Below are positions 7,884 through 16,840 of a stretch of DNA of 64,000 nt, one piece after another. The DNA comes from Nocardia sp. NBC_01329. Lineage in GTDB: Bacteria; Actinomycetota; Actinomycetes; Mycobacteriales; Mycobacteriaceae. Each line of letters starts with the position of its first letter. The stretch's first letter is position 1. The notes beneath the pieces were generated by a model. The model ran no database searches. It was given only the letters and a program-made list of their open reading frames with translations, and was not told the origin of the DNA. The stretch spans positions 1,674,001-1,738,000 of the forward strand of contig NZ_CP108381.1 of assembly GCF_035956715.1 (NCBI RefSeq), read 5' to 3'. A program made the position numbers and the translations under genes.

Positions 7884-8714
7884 CTAGACCAGTCGATCGA
7901 GCCAGCGCACCAGGGTCGTGGTCCCGTCGCGGAATCCGGCCGACCGGGGCCGGTTGAGGAAGCCGTGGCGTGTGCCCGGGACGATCACATGTTCGGTCTC
8001 GATGCCGGCCTCGGTGAGTTCTCCGGCGAATTCCGTGCTCGAGGCGCTGAGCGAGTCGTACGCGGCGTCGAGCAGTAGGACCGGAGGCAGCCCGGTCAGT
8101 TTGCTTCCGCCGGGGAACACATCCGGATCGCGCAGCCGTTCCTCCGAACCCACATAGTTGAGGTTCATCCGGCGGATGACCTGCGGAGTGAAAGTGCCGA
8201 GTCGGCGTCGGCCCCGGAGCCGGTCGCGCACCGGTCGCGGTAGCCGCGGGAGTTCGGCGTGCAGGGTGGCATAGGCCAGTATCAGCCCGGCCGGCCCTGT
8301 GCCGCTCGAATCGCGCAACCGCAGGGCAGCCGATGCGGCCAGGCAGGCGCCCGCGCTGGCGCCCCCGAGCACGACGCGGGGTTCGGTGGTCAGTAGATCG
8401 GCGACAGCGACGAGCACATCGTCCAGCGGCGCCGGATAGCGATTGTCCGACGGCCGGAACTTCGGCGGGCCCCATGCCCGGAAACGGGGGATCAGCGCGT
8501 AGTCGACGGTGTGCACCCGGCGCCCGGTCGCGGCGACCCGCAGGGCCACCGCATGTGATTCGAGTTGATCGAGCCCACCCGATACGAACGCGCCGCCGTG
8601 TAGCCACAGCAGCGGTGGGGCAGCCGGATCCGGTGTGGCGGGCAGGTATTCGCGGATCGGCACCCGGCCCCGGACGCCGGGCAGGTACCTGTCACGGATT
8701 TGCGGGTCGCCCAT
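7884..8714 (-). CDS. Alpha/beta hydrolase, hormone-sensitive-lipase (HSL) family
   Basis: 276 aa from ATG 8714. HSL hallmarks: oxyanion motif HGGAFVSGG, nucleophile elbow GGASAGACLA (Ser), then DAAYDSLS with the acid and GTRHGFLN with the catalytic His. Hydrolyses short acyl esters or lactones; cytosolic, no signal peptide. An open frame extends about 85 codons further upstream but is proline/arginine-rich and has no ribosome site, so it was excluded. Convergent with the cupin gene, 45 bp apart. No operon partner. Confidence 0.88.
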   Translation of the reverse strand: MGDPQIRDRYLPGVRGRVPIREYLPATPDPAAPPLLWLHGGAFVSGGLDQLESHAVALRVAATGRRVHTVDYALIPRFRAWGPPKFRPSDNRYPAPLDDVLVAVADLLTTEPRVVLGGASAGACLAASAALRLRDSSGTGPAGLILAYATLHAELPRLPRPVRDRLRGRRRLGTFTPQVIRRMNLNYVGSEERLRDPDVFPGGSKLTGLPPVLLLDAAYDSLSASSTEFAGELTEAGIETEHVIVPGTRHGFLNRPRSAGFRDGTTTLVRWLDRLV

Positions 8715-9013
8715 CCAACGTCCTCGATCCGAGCTCGTGCCCCTTTCGGACGGGTCCGCGCCGGGGCTGGGTGCTGCGTTCGCCGTCGGGGTCGCCGTGT
8801 GCGGCGGACGGTCCCGGCGATGGTATCGCTGGGGATCCGCCGCCCAGGAGGCGCCCGGTACCGGCCTCTGCGCCGAGACGGTCAGCTCTTCCCGAATGCC
8901 TCCGCACGATATCGTCGCCTTCACCCACCGACCAGGCGACTTCCCGGCGACACGCGATCGGCTCACCACCGGCGGCGGCGATGTGTACTATCCGGCTGCT
9001 GTCGACCGGGCGG
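8715..9013. other. Gap without a recognisable gene
   Basis: 299 bp upstream of the hydrolase. Open frames here have shadow-like composition. It must hold the hydrolase promoter, but I see no convincing box. It adjoins gene scraps on the right and may itself be decayed coding sequence. Confidence 0.4.
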
Positions 9014-9130
9014 TCAGCGGGCGCGGGTGCCCGGGTGCTGGGGGAGGAGCACCGACCTGAACTGCGCGTAGGTAGCGGCGTCGGCCGATCGCAGCGAGGA
9101 CTCCAGCACCAGCACGCCGACCAGGAAGCC
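9014..9130 (-). pseudogene. Fragment resembling a DUF1772 (anthrone oxygenase-like) membrane protein
   Basis: Minus-strand reading from about 9130 gives GFLVGVLVLESSLRSADAAT, then YAQFRSVLLPQHPGTRAR and a stop at 9014-9016. The FxxGVLxLE...LR...ADAATYxQxR pattern is the first helix and loop of DUF1772 proteins, normally about 150 aa. There is no start codon and the other three helices are gone. Family call is moderate. Confidence 0.4.
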
Positions 9131-9178
9131 TGGCCTTGCTGAACCACCGGGTGGGTACCCGGGTGGAGCTCGAGGAAC

Positions 9179-9241
9179 ACCGATGCCGAACTCGAAGTGA
9201 TCACCGATTTTCTGCGCCGGACCGGTACCGCCGGACTATAG
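9179..9241 (+). pseudogene. C-terminal tail of a MarR-family regulator
   Basis: Frame T-D-A-E-L-E-V-I-T-D-F-L-R-R-T-G followed by TAGL-stop (TAG 9239-9241). The pattern is that of the last helix of MarR proteins, where it completes the dimer interface. The wing and DNA-binding parts are absent upstream in this frame. It lies 130 bp before an efflux gene, a place where a MarR repressor would be expected. Confidence 0.4.
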
Positions 9242-9372
9242 GCCACCGAACGCCTCACCTCGGAATAAGCCCTCCCAGCTGGATGAATACGTCACCGTGG
9301 CGGACCCGCAGGTGCCCCAACTCACAGCTGTGCGCGGGAAACCTCCCCGGCGGCCGCCTGTTACACCAGAGC

Positions 9373-10581
9373 GTGACTTCCACCGCGACCACCACCGCGA
9401 GCGCGTCTCCCATCGCACCCGCCCGTACCAGCTGGCACATACCGGCGATGCTGGCCCTCGCGCTCGGCGGTTTCGGTATCGGCACCACCGAATTCGTCAC
9501 GATGGGGCTGCTGCCCGACATCGCGGGCGCGTTCTCGGTATCCGAGCCGACCGCCGGGCACGCGGTGTCCGCCTATGCGCTCGGGGTGGTGGTCGGTGCG
9601 CCGGTGATCGCCGCGGCCTGCGCGTCGGTGGCCAGGAAACGGCTGCTGGTCGCGCTGATGGCCGCGTTCGCGATCGGCAACCTCGCCTCGGCGTTCGCCC
9701 CGAACTTCGCCACCATGATCGCCGCGCGTTTCCTCTCCGGGCTTCCGCACGGCGCGTATTTCGGTGTCGCATCACTGGCGGCCGCATCGCTGGCGCCGGC
9801 CGGGCAACGCGCCAAAGCGGTGGCCGCGGTGATGCTCGGGTTGAGCACCGCCAATGTCATCGGGGTACCGGCCGCGACCTGGCTCGGGCAATATCTCGGC
9901 TGGCGCAGCGCCTTCGTGGTGGTCGCCGTCATCGGCGCGGCCACGGTGCTGGCACTGTCGCGGTTCGTACCGCCGTTGACCGCGATCGTGACCACCGACC
10001 CGCTCACCGAACTAGGTGCGCTGCGCCGCCCCCAGGTGCTGCTCACCCTGGCGGTGGGCGCCATCGGCTTCGGCGGCATGTTCGCCGTCTACACCTATGT
10101 GAGCACCACACTCACCGATGTCGCGGGTATGCGCGCGGGTCTGGTGCCGGTGGTGCTCATGCTCTTCGGTGTCGGCATGGTGCTCGGCAATATCGGCGGC
10201 GGGATACTCGCCGATCGCGGCGTCGACCGGTCGATCTTCGTGGCGATGGGCGCGATGACGATCGTGCTGTTCGGCTTCGTGGCCGCGGCTCACAATCCGA
10301 TCACCGCGGGTATCGGCGCGCTGCTGGTCGGTGCCACAGGTGCCGCGCTGGCCCCCGGCCTGCAGACCCGGCTGATGGATGTGGCGGCTGACGCCCAGAC
10401 CTTGGCGGCCGCGCTCAACCATGCCGCGCTGAACATCGCCAATGCCGCGGGTGCCTGGCTCGGCGGCCTGGTGATCGCGGCCGGTTACGGCTATACGGCC
10501 CCGGCGCTGGTCGGCGCCGGGCTGGCGGCCGCCGGCGTCCTGCTGTTCACCGTCACCGTCTGGACCGCCCGCCGCTCCTGA
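9373..10581 (+). CDS. DHA1-family MFS efflux transporter (AraJ/Cmr-like)
   Basis: 402 aa from GTG 9373. The opening TM1 LALGGFGIGTTEFVTMGLLP is the hallmark of the AraJ/chloramphenicol-efflux branch of DHA1; RFLSGLPHGAYFG in TM4 and LGLSTANVIGVPAATWLGQ in TM5 (antiporter motif C region) support it. About 12 membrane segments; proton-driven export across the inner membrane. The frame is open further upstream to 9136 but that part is arginine/histidine-rich, crosses the MarR remnant and is not protein-like. Substrate unknown; chloramphenicol, sugars or other amphiphiles are known for relatives. A lost MarR regulator may have controlled it. Confidence 0.87.
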   Translation: MTSTATTTASASPIAPARTSWHIPAMLALALGGFGIGTTEFVTMGLLPDIAGAFSVSEPTAGHAVSAYALGVVVGAPVIAAACASVARKRLLVALMAAFAIGNLASAFAPNFATMIAARFLSGLPHGAYFGVASLAAASLAPAGQRAKAVAAVMLGLSTANVIGVPAATWLGQYLGWRSAFVVVAVIGAATVLALSRFVPPLTAIVTTDPLTELGALRRPQVLLTLAVGAIGFGGMFAVYTYVSTTLTDVAGMRAGLVPVVLMLFGVGMVLGNIGGGILADRGVDRSIFVAMGAMTIVLFGFVAAAHNPITAGIGALLVGATGAALAPGLQTRLMDVAADAQTLAAALNHAALNIANAAGAWLGGLVIAAGYGYTAPALVGAGLAAAGVLLFTVTVWTARRS

Positions 10582-10629
10582 CGACTGTCGCCGAGCCCGC
10601 GGACCCGTACCGGGTCCGTCGGGCGCGCA

Positions 10630-10887
10630 CTAGGTTTCCGGGCACTCCGAGTGGTCGAGACCGCCGGCGACTTCTATGCCTCCGAACGGCAGCAGTGGGA
10701 CTCCGGGAACAACGCCGTCGCCCTGGAACCGGGCGTGGTGTTCACCTACGACCGCAACACCCAGACCAACGCTGCGCTGCGCCGAGCCGGAGTGGAGGTC
10801 ATCACCATCGTCGGTGCCGAACTCGGACGCGGACGGGGTGGCGGTCACTGTATGACCTGCCCCATCATCCGCGATCCGATCGACTGA
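10630..10887 (+). pseudogene. arcA: 3' fragment of arginine deiminase
   Basis: About 80 codons of an enzyme normally about 400 aa. The stretch [38 protein letters not shown] and [18 protein letters not shown] is diagnostic of the ArcA C-terminus; the catalytic cysteine (CMTCP) is present. The N-terminal 320 residues, including the catalytic Asp/His/Glu, are absent and the upstream DNA is unrelated (49 bp after the MFS stop). A dead remnant of arginine fermentation/catabolism. Confidence 0.85.
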
Positions 10888-10905
10888 ACCGGACGGCTTC
10901 GACAC

Positions 10906-12330
10906 CTACGGCGCGATCCGTAGCATCCGGCCGACGGTGGCCTGCCAGTACGAACGATCGGGGCCGATGGTCCCGGTGAGTTGCAGGGGTTCGTCCAGCG
11001 GAGCTACACCCACCTCCCGATGAGCCCGCAGATCGCCGGTGCCGAAATCCACTGCCGTGTAGTAGACGGGCCCCACCTGCTGGATTCCGCCGCCGGGCGG
11101 TAGCGGTCCGTAGGAGAGCCCGTAGATCAGCCCGTCGGCCCGCGAGAGACGGGGGAGCGAGGCCATCCGGTCACCGCTCTCCCAGACACGATGGCAACCG
11201 GACTCCGAGACATCGATGCGGGTCATTCCGCCGGTGAACGGCGCGGTCGGTGGGGCGCTGGGCCCCGATGTCGCCTGCGGGGGATAACCGAACCCGTAGG
11301 TGCTGGGAATCACCAGCGAATTCCCCCAGGCCATCGGTGAGTTCTCGGTGCCCTGACCGGAGGTTTCGAAGGCCGGTATCCGGCACACCTGGGATCCGTC
11401 GCCGACGCGATAGACGATCAGCTGCGGCCGCGGCGCATCGTCCACGATCGCCACCCAGCCGTCACCGCCGGGCCCGAAATAGGTTGGCGTGGTGCCGGAT
11501 CCGGGCCCGAGCTGACCGGGTTTGCGGATGGCCCCGGCTTCGTAGGGCTGCCGCCAGATCACTTCCGGCGCATCGGAATTCGTGGCGCGCATCTCGTAGA
11601 GAGCGCGGGTGGTCAAGACCGAGGTGCCGTCGCGGTGCACGCTCAGCCCGTTGGTGAGTTTCTCGCCATCGGGCAACCGGGTCGCGGCGACGCGGCCGGT
11701 GGCGTCGACGGTGCCGATTACGCCCCCGGTCGTAGCGAACCAGATACGGCCCCGAAAATCCGGTGCCACCCCGGTGATCGCATCACCGGCCGGGATGCCG
11801 GCGGAAACATCTACCCGCTCGTCGACCGACAACTTCCACCGGCCGTTCGCATCCCGGCGGTGCGCGACCTTGTCGATCGCGCCCGTGCCGTCGGCGACGA
11901 CCACCCGGTCGCTACCGTCGAGGTATCCGTACACACCACCCAGCAGGCCACCCTTCGGCAGCTGCAACGATGCGATAGGCGCAGCCGATACCGGGTCGAA
12001 GAGTTTCACGGTCGGCACGGCGACCCCGGGTGGAGCGAGGCCGACGAACCCGGTGCACAGGGCGAGTGGCATCCCGTCGGAGGCGACGAACGTGGCACTG
12101 CACGCACCCTCCGGAACCGAGGACGCGACGAGCCGGCCGTCCGGGCCGGGGCCGGGGAGACCGGTGCTGTCGGTGGAGGCGAGGTCACCGTGGATCAGTG
12201 CGGTGCCGGCGGGCCCGAGATCGGGTACCGCCGGGTCTGCGGACGCAGCTCCGCAGGCGCCCAGCACCATCAGCACGGACGCCGCCGCCGGGAACACCCG
12301 GCGCAGGATTGCGCTGTACGAAGACCGCAT
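10906..12330 (-). CDS. Secreted lipoprotein, probable beta-propeller
   Basis: 474 aa from ATG 12330 with GGAAG six bases upstream. Signal peptide with lipobox LGAC, lipidated Cys26, so anchored outside the membrane. The rest is beta-strand-rich with repeating blocks of the type GRIWFATTGGVIGTVDATG, DGWVAIVDDA, NSPMAWGNSLVIPSTYG, ADGLIYGLSYGP, typical of SMP-30/PQQ-like or YncE-like propellers. No catalytic residues can be assigned. The frame stays open to 13191 upstream, but this reads antisense through the neighbouring gene and was rejected. Confidence 0.82.
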   Translation of the reverse strand: MRSSYSAILRRVFPAAASVLMVLGACGAASADPAVPDLGPAGTALIHGDLASTDSTGLPGPGPDGRLVASSVPEGACSATFVASDGMPLALCTGFVGLAPPGVAVPTVKLFDPVSAAPIASLQLPKGGLLGGVYGYLDGSDRVVVADGTGAIDKVAHRRDANGRWKLSVDERVDVSAGIPAGDAITGVAPDFRGRIWFATTGGVIGTVDATGRVAATRLPDGEKLTNGLSVHRDGTSVLTTRALYEMRATNSDAPEVIWRQPYEAGAIRKPGQLGPGSGTTPTYFGPGGDGWVAIVDDAPRPQLIVYRVGDGSQVCRIPAFETSGQGTENSPMAWGNSLVIPSTYGFGYPPQATSGPSAPPTAPFTGGMTRIDVSESGCHRVWESGDRMASLPRLSRADGLIYGLSYGPLPPGGGIQQVGPVYYTAVDFGTGDLRAHREVGVAPLDEPLQLTGTIGPDRSYWQATVGRMLRIAP

Positions 12331-12606
12331 CGACCACTTCCTTCGATCATCCGGGCTGCCCGGGCTCGGCGCGGTGCGGATCCGGACGTCCGGAGGTGTG
12401 CGCGGCTCAGCCCCCGTCTCGGGCAGCATACGGGGGAGGGTGGACTGTCGAGCCACTCGCGGAGCCCGGCTGTTCCGGCGAGCGGGACAACGGGCCGGAA
12501 CGGTCGGGATCGAACTCTTTCTCGTTCGGGCGACCGGTGGGCAACTTTCCGGGTATCCGGCTGGGGTAGCGGCGTATTCATCCGCACTGGACAGAGGAGG
12601 ACAACG

Positions 12607-13653
12607 GTGGATCCTGCGGTACTGCTCGCGGCAGGTTGTGCGGTGGCGGTGTTCGGAGTTACGCGGATGAGCAGGGAACCGCGCCGATTGTCCACCGGAT
12701 TCTTTTTGCTGGCGGCTGTCACACTGGTCGTCGCCGGCGCGGGGACGGCGGCCGCACGGTTGGCCGCCCTGTCCGCCTCGGACTCGGCTTCGGTACTGCT
12801 CGGGGCGCTTTTCCTGCCGGGAGTGATCCTCGCCGGCCTCGCTTTGCTCACCAACGGGATCACCGTCACCCGGCGCGAAGGGGTGCGGCCTACCACCATG
12901 ACTCCGGTGCTGCTGGGTCTCGGCCTGCTGGTGCTGCCCGTCGCGGCGGTGCTCGCGCTGCGACGCGGTCCCGCGGTACCGCACTGGCTGATGCTGGTCG
13001 CCGCGACGGCAACCCTGGTCGGCGTGTACCTGCTGGCGCATCTGCTCGCCTTCGCGGTACACGCCTTCGTCTACGGCAGGCTCGCGGACGAGCCGGGCGC
13101 GGACGCCATCGTGGTCCTCGGCTGCGGCCTGAACCGTAACCGGGTCACCCCGTTGCTCGCGGCCCGGCTGGATCGGGCGCTGCGGGTCCATCGGGCCGAG
13201 ACCGCGGGCGGCCGGGCCCCGATTCTGATCACATCGGGCGGGAAGGGCGGCGATGAGACGGTCAGCGAGGCCGACGCGATGGCGACATACCTCGTCGCGG
13301 CCGGTGTCGCCGATACCGCGATCGTGCGCGAACGGTGCTCACGCAACACCGAGGAGAACCTGCGCAACACCCTCGATCTGCTCGGCAGTCGCGGCCTGGA
13401 CCCGGCAGAATCCCGAATCACTGTCGTCACCAGCAATTTCCATGTGCTGCGCGCCGCGGCACTGACCCGCCGCCTCGGCATCGAAGCCCACGTCGTCGGC
13501 GCCCGCACCGCTCGCTACTTCATCCCCGCCGCCTTCCTGCGCGAATTCGCGGCTGTCCTCACCACCCATTACCGCCGCACCCACCTGGCGGTCGCCACCG
13601 CGACGGTCGTCGCGCTCACGGCCGCCGGCGTCGACGCGTATCTGTCCACCTGA
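12607..13653 (+). CDS. YdcF/SanA-type (DUF218) membrane protein
   Basis: 348 aa from GTG 12607; GAGGAGG lies 7 nt upstream. About five hydrophobic segments in residues 1-165, then a cytosolic or extracellular DUF218 domain: DAIVVLGCGLNR, PILITSGGKGGDETVSEA, ERCSRNTEENLRNT, VTSNFHVLRAAAL. These are the conserved boxes of the YdcF/SanA/ElyC family, implicated in envelope (peptidoglycan/undecaprenyl-phosphate) maintenance. A last hydrophobic segment closes the protein. Divergent from the lipoprotein gene with 276 bp between. Reaction unknown. Confidence 0.85.
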   Translation: MDPAVLLAAGCAVAVFGVTRMSREPRRLSTGFFLLAAVTLVVAGAGTAAARLAALSASDSASVLLGALFLPGVILAGLALLTNGITVTRREGVRPTTMTPVLLGLGLLVLPVAAVLALRRGPAVPHWLMLVAATATLVGVYLLAHLLAFAVHAFVYGRLADEPGADAIVVLGCGLNRNRVTPLLAARLDRALRVHRAETAGGRAPILITSGGKGGDETVSEADAMATYLVAAGVADTAIVRERCSRNTEENLRNTLDLLGSRGLDPAESRITVVTSNFHVLRAAALTRRLGIEAHVVGARTARYFIPAAFLREFAAVLTTHYRRTHLAVATATVVALTAAGVDAYLST

Positions 13654-13722
13654 GCCGGGGCTCGTTCGCTATCCGTCGCCCACTGTCGGCGGGCAGGCAG
13701 TCGAGCCACGCGAAAACCGCGG

Positions 13723-14172
13723 TCAGCCGAGGGAACGTTCGACCTCGGCCGGTGTGACCGTGGTTTCGTGCACGGTCAGCCAGCGGTACCGGTTCTGCTC
13801 CGGGTCGGTGCGCAGCACCGCGGTCGTGCGCCGGTAGTCGGTGCCCTGGCCAGCGTGGTGCTGTTCCACGAACCGCACCACGGTGGTATCCGCGGTGGTG
13901 CAGAGTATTTCGACATCCGAAATCTCGATGGCCAGACCGGGGCGGCTGTTGCGGGCCCGATGCAGACCCGCGAGTAGTTCGGTTTTCCGCAGTACCGCGC
14001 CCGCGGTCGTCACCATCGAGAAGTCGGCGTGCTGCGCGGCAGCGAACGCGTCCAGTACCTGGGGGGATGCGGGGGTGCCGAGCCAGGCGGCGAGCAGCGA
14101 GTGGACCCGTTCGACTTCCGGCAGCGCATCGAGCGGTTCGTCGTCGCCGGGTAGCCCACTCGAGTCGATCAT
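13723..14172 (-). CDS. NTF2-like (DUF4440/SnoaL-type) protein
   Basis: 149 aa from ATG 14172. Pattern of DUF4440: N-terminal helix (VHSLLAAWLGTPASPQVLDA), HADFSMVTTAGAVLRKTEL (the xxGxxxxxxEL turn), then strands VEILCTTADTTVVRFVEQHH and RYRWLTVHETTV. NTF2-fold proteins of this size are ligand-binding or small isomerase/hydrolase domains. The ribosome site (GGAGA) sits unusually close to the ATG. A perfect inverted repeat lies 11 bp upstream. Confidence 0.7.
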   Translation of the reverse strand: MIDSSGLPGDDEPLDALPEVERVHSLLAAWLGTPASPQVLDAFAAAQHADFSMVTTAGAVLRKTELLAGLHRARNSRPGLAIEISDVEILCTTADTTVVRFVEQHHAGQGTDYRRTTAVLRTDPEQNRYRWLTVHETTVTPAEVERSLG

Positions 14173-14182
14173 TCTCCGCACA

Positions 14183-14212
14183 GTACCGGTCGGCAGGAGT
14201 CTCGACCGGTAC
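14183..14212 (-). promoter_or_regulatory. Inverted repeat upstream of the DUF4440 gene
   Basis: GTACCGGTCG (14183-14192) and exact complement CGACCGGTAC (14203-14212), 10-nt spacer, ending 11 bp before the start codon. Either an operator for a dimeric regulator or a leader hairpin. The remainder of this 306-bp gap (14213-14478) shows no gene. Confidence 0.5.
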
Positions 14213-14478
14213 CCGCGCCCGGCCTCATCGGGGACGGGCCGGGCGGTGCGCGAAACCGTCGTGTTCGGTGCTGCTCGAAGAGCACCAGCGCTCGGCCGAG
14301 GCACCGATCACGCCGGTGTGCTGCCTCGGGACTGTCTCGACCGCGCACAGGTACTGCACTGGAACCGATGGTGAGGCGGGTCGGCGGCACACACGGAAGC
14401 TCCGCGGAGGATGCCCGGCCGCTCGGCGGCGGTCGAGCAGAAGACGAGGACGGACAGTGGTCACCGGGCCGAAACCGG

Positions 14479-15252
14479 TCAGCGGTCGCGCTGGACGCCA
14501 CCCATCCGTTGCTCGCGCTCCCGCTCGGCGGCGGTGGCGAGGTAGTCGCCGAGTTCGCGGCGCAGGGTCGTGTCCAGTGAACGGGCGAGACTGGTGTGCA
14601 CCGCGGCGACGCCGAGTTCGCGCATCGTGTTCAGCATGCGGGTAGTCGCAGCGATCTCGTCGTTGGAACCGGGTAGCCAGCCCGGTCCGTGCTCGTCGAC
14701 GATATGTTTCTTCGCCGCGTTGATGAGCAGTCCGCTGATAGCGTCGATTCGCGTCGCCACCTCGGCATACACCGAGATCAGTGTCCCCAGCTCCACCCCG
14801 TACTCGTGCAATTCGGTGAACGAGGTGAGCAGTTGGGTATCGGTGATCACCACGGTTTCACCGTCCACCCGGACCAGGCCCATTCGGCTCAGCTGCTCCA
14901 CCAGTTCCTCGGTCTGATCGCCGAGGATGGTGGCGAGCAGTTCCCGCGGGACCTCGAAGGTCTCCTCCTCCGACCAGTTCGCGGTGACGGCGTGCTGCAA
15001 CCCGAGCACCTCGGTGAGGTCTTTACCGGTTTCCCAGCTGGTGATGAAATCGGCGATATGCGCGGTGGTGAAACCGCGCTGCAACAGGGCGTCGATCAGC
15101 CGGAGCCGCTCCAGGTGGGAATCGTCGTAGATACTGGCCCGGCCGTCCCGATCGGCCGGTGGCGGGAGCAGGCCGCGTTCCTGGTAGGCGCGGACATTGC
15201 GGGAAGTGGTGCCCGCGGCGCGGGCGAGATCATCGATCCGGTATCGCGCCAT
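14479..15252 (-). CDS. MerR-family transcriptional regulator
   Basis: 257 aa. N-terminal winged helix RIDDLARAAGTTSRNVRAY, then QERGLLPPPADRDGRASIYDD, classic MerR DNA-binding, followed by the dimerisation helix. The C-terminal 170 residues are a helical effector domain without the cysteines of metal or redox MerR proteins, so a small-molecule or protein effector is likely. It ends the minus-strand block 68 bp downstream of the monooxygenase operon and may belong to it. Confidence 0.9.
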   Translation of the reverse strand: MARYRIDDLARAAGTTSRNVRAYQERGLLPPPADRDGRASIYDDSHLERLRLIDALLQRGFTTAHIADFITSWETGKDLTEVLGLQHAVTANWSEEETFEVPRELLATILGDQTEELVEQLSRMGLVRVDGETVVITDTQLLTSFTELHEYGVELGTLISVYAEVATRIDAISGLLINAAKKHIVDEHGPGWLPGSNDEIAATTRMLNTMRELGVAAVHTSLARSLDTTLRRELGDYLATAAEREREQRMGGVQRDR

Positions 15253-15320
15253 GAATCCGCACCTCCCTCGCCCGCCTGCGCCGATTGTCCCCGGCTGGAG
15301 AATTCGAGTCTAGCCGCCGA

Positions 15321-16829
15321 CTAGGAGACCGACGCGACCCTCCGCGCGATCCGCGGCTCGGCCGCCACCACCGTGTAGTCGTCGAGATCAACCTCGCGTA
15401 ACTGGTTGCGGTACTGGGTGGCGAACCCCGGATACATGGTGGCGTTGAACCCGTCCTCGGTGAGATACCAGCTGCGACAACCGGAGTTCCAGGTGGTCGC
15501 CCCGAGCCTGCGCTGCACGGCTTCGTTGTAGCGGTCCTGACGTTCGCGGCGCACATCGAGCATACGCAGGTCGCGATCCAGGATGATGCCGATCGCCCGG
15601 ACCAGATAGTCGATCTGCGATTCCATGTACACCAGGGCCGAGTTGTGCCCGGGGCCGGAATTGGGGCCGAAGGTGAGGAACAGATTCGGATAACCCGAGA
15701 CCGTGACACTGCGGTAGGCGAACGCACCGCGCCGCCATTCGTCGGCGAGTACCCGCCCGCCGCGCCCGGTGATCGGGATCGGCGTCCCGGTCTTGGACAC
15801 GTCGAACCCGGTGGCGAATACGATGCAGTCCGCTCGGTGCTCGATACCCTCGGCGGTGCGGATCCCGTCGGGGGCGATCCGGGCGATCGGCCAGGTGATC
15901 AGCTTGCAGTTGTCGCGCTGCAACGCCGGGTAATAGTCGTCGGTCATCAGCAGTCGTTTGCAGCCCGCGCGGAAATCGGGGGTGAGCTGGCGGCGCAGCC
16001 ACGGGTCGGCGACCTGGCGGCGCAACTGTGCCCGGCCGACCAGTTCGACCACCCGGGTGAGCGGTGTGTTCCAGACGACGCCGAGCGCCACCGATTCGTG
16101 CCCGTAGAACCAGGCCTGCCTGGCCAGTGTTTCCGCGCCGGGTACGTGCCGGTACAGCTCCTTGGCCAGCGCACCGGTCCGCCGGTTCACCCGGGGCAGC
16201 ACCCAGCCGGGGGTGCGCTGGAAAACCTTGACCGAACCGGCTCGCTTCACCAGTTCGGGGATGATCTGGACCGCACTGGCGCCGGTGCCGATCACCGCGA
16301 CCCGTTTATCGGCGAAATCGTAGTCGTGGTCCCAGCGGGAACTGTGGATCTTGTGACCGGTGAAGGTGTCGATCCCCGGAATATCCGGGTAACCGGGTTC
16401 GGTGAGTGGTCCGGAAGCCAGCACCACCGCCCGGGCGCGGACCGGCTCCGCGCCCGCGACCGAGATCTCCCAGGTTCCGGTGCCCTCGTCGAATTCCATA
16501 CCGGTGATGTTGTGCCGGAACCGGATATGCGGGCCGATACCGGATCTCGCGACCATCGATTCCATGTACCCGAGGATCTCGCCGCTGCCGGAATAGGTAT
16601 GTGACCAATCGGGGTTCGGCGCGAAACTGTAGGAGTACAGCCGTGAGGGGATATCGCAAGCGGCGCCTGGATACGTGTTGTCGCGCCAGGTTCCGCCGAC
16701 CGCGTCGCCGCGTTCGAACACCGCGAAATTCGTGACACCCCGGTCCCGCAGCCGGATGGCCGCGCCGATTCCGGCGAATCCCGCACCGATCACGGCGACG
16801 TCGAGCGGGGCTGTGCTGGTCGTGGTCAT
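15321..16829 (-). CDS. Baeyer-Villiger-type flavin monooxygenase (MymA/EtaA-like)
   Basis: 502 aa. FAD site GAGFAGIG (residues 15-22), VGGTWRDNTYPGAACDIPS, the BVMO fingerprint FTGHKIHSSRWDH and the NADPH site GTGASAVQ, followed by FATGFD. Converts ketones to esters or oxidises thioketones with NADPH and O2. The start at 16829 gives the normal N-terminus. Last gene of a four-gene operon (hydrolase, SDR, di-iron protein, BVMO) that matches the composition of the mycobacterial mymA locus, where it helps modify envelope lipids. Substrate is inferred. Confidence 0.93.
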   Translation of the reverse strand: MTTTSTAPLDVAVIGAGFAGIGAAIRLRDRGVTNFAVFERGDAVGGTWRDNTYPGAACDIPSRLYSYSFAPNPDWSHTYSGSGEILGYMESMVARSGIGPHIRFRHNITGMEFDEGTGTWEISVAGAEPVRARAVVLASGPLTEPGYPDIPGIDTFTGHKIHSSRWDHDYDFADKRVAVIGTGASAVQIIPELVKRAGSVKVFQRTPGWVLPRVNRRTGALAKELYRHVPGAETLARQAWFYGHESVALGVVWNTPLTRVVELVGRAQLRRQVADPWLRRQLTPDFRAGCKRLLMTDDYYPALQRDNCKLITWPIARIAPDGIRTAEGIEHRADCIVFATGFDVSKTGTPIPITGRGGRVLADEWRRGAFAYRSVTVSGYPNLFLTFGPNSGPGHNSALVYMESQIDYLVRAIGIILDRDLRMLDVRRERQDRYNEAVQRRLGATTWNSGCRSWYLTEDGFNATMYPGFATQYRNQLREVDLDDYTVVAAEPRIARRVASVS

Positions 16830-16840
16830 GGGTTTCCTAG

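Noticed and set aside
10906..13191. 761-codon minus-strand frame over the lipoprotein and DUF218 genes
   Set aside because: The part beyond 12330 is antisense to the DUF218 gene and has shadow composition; the lipobox signal peptide starts at 12330.
15645..16604. Long plus-strand frame over the monooxygenase gene
   Set aside because: Antisense shadow of a strongly biased GC-rich gene; no motif.
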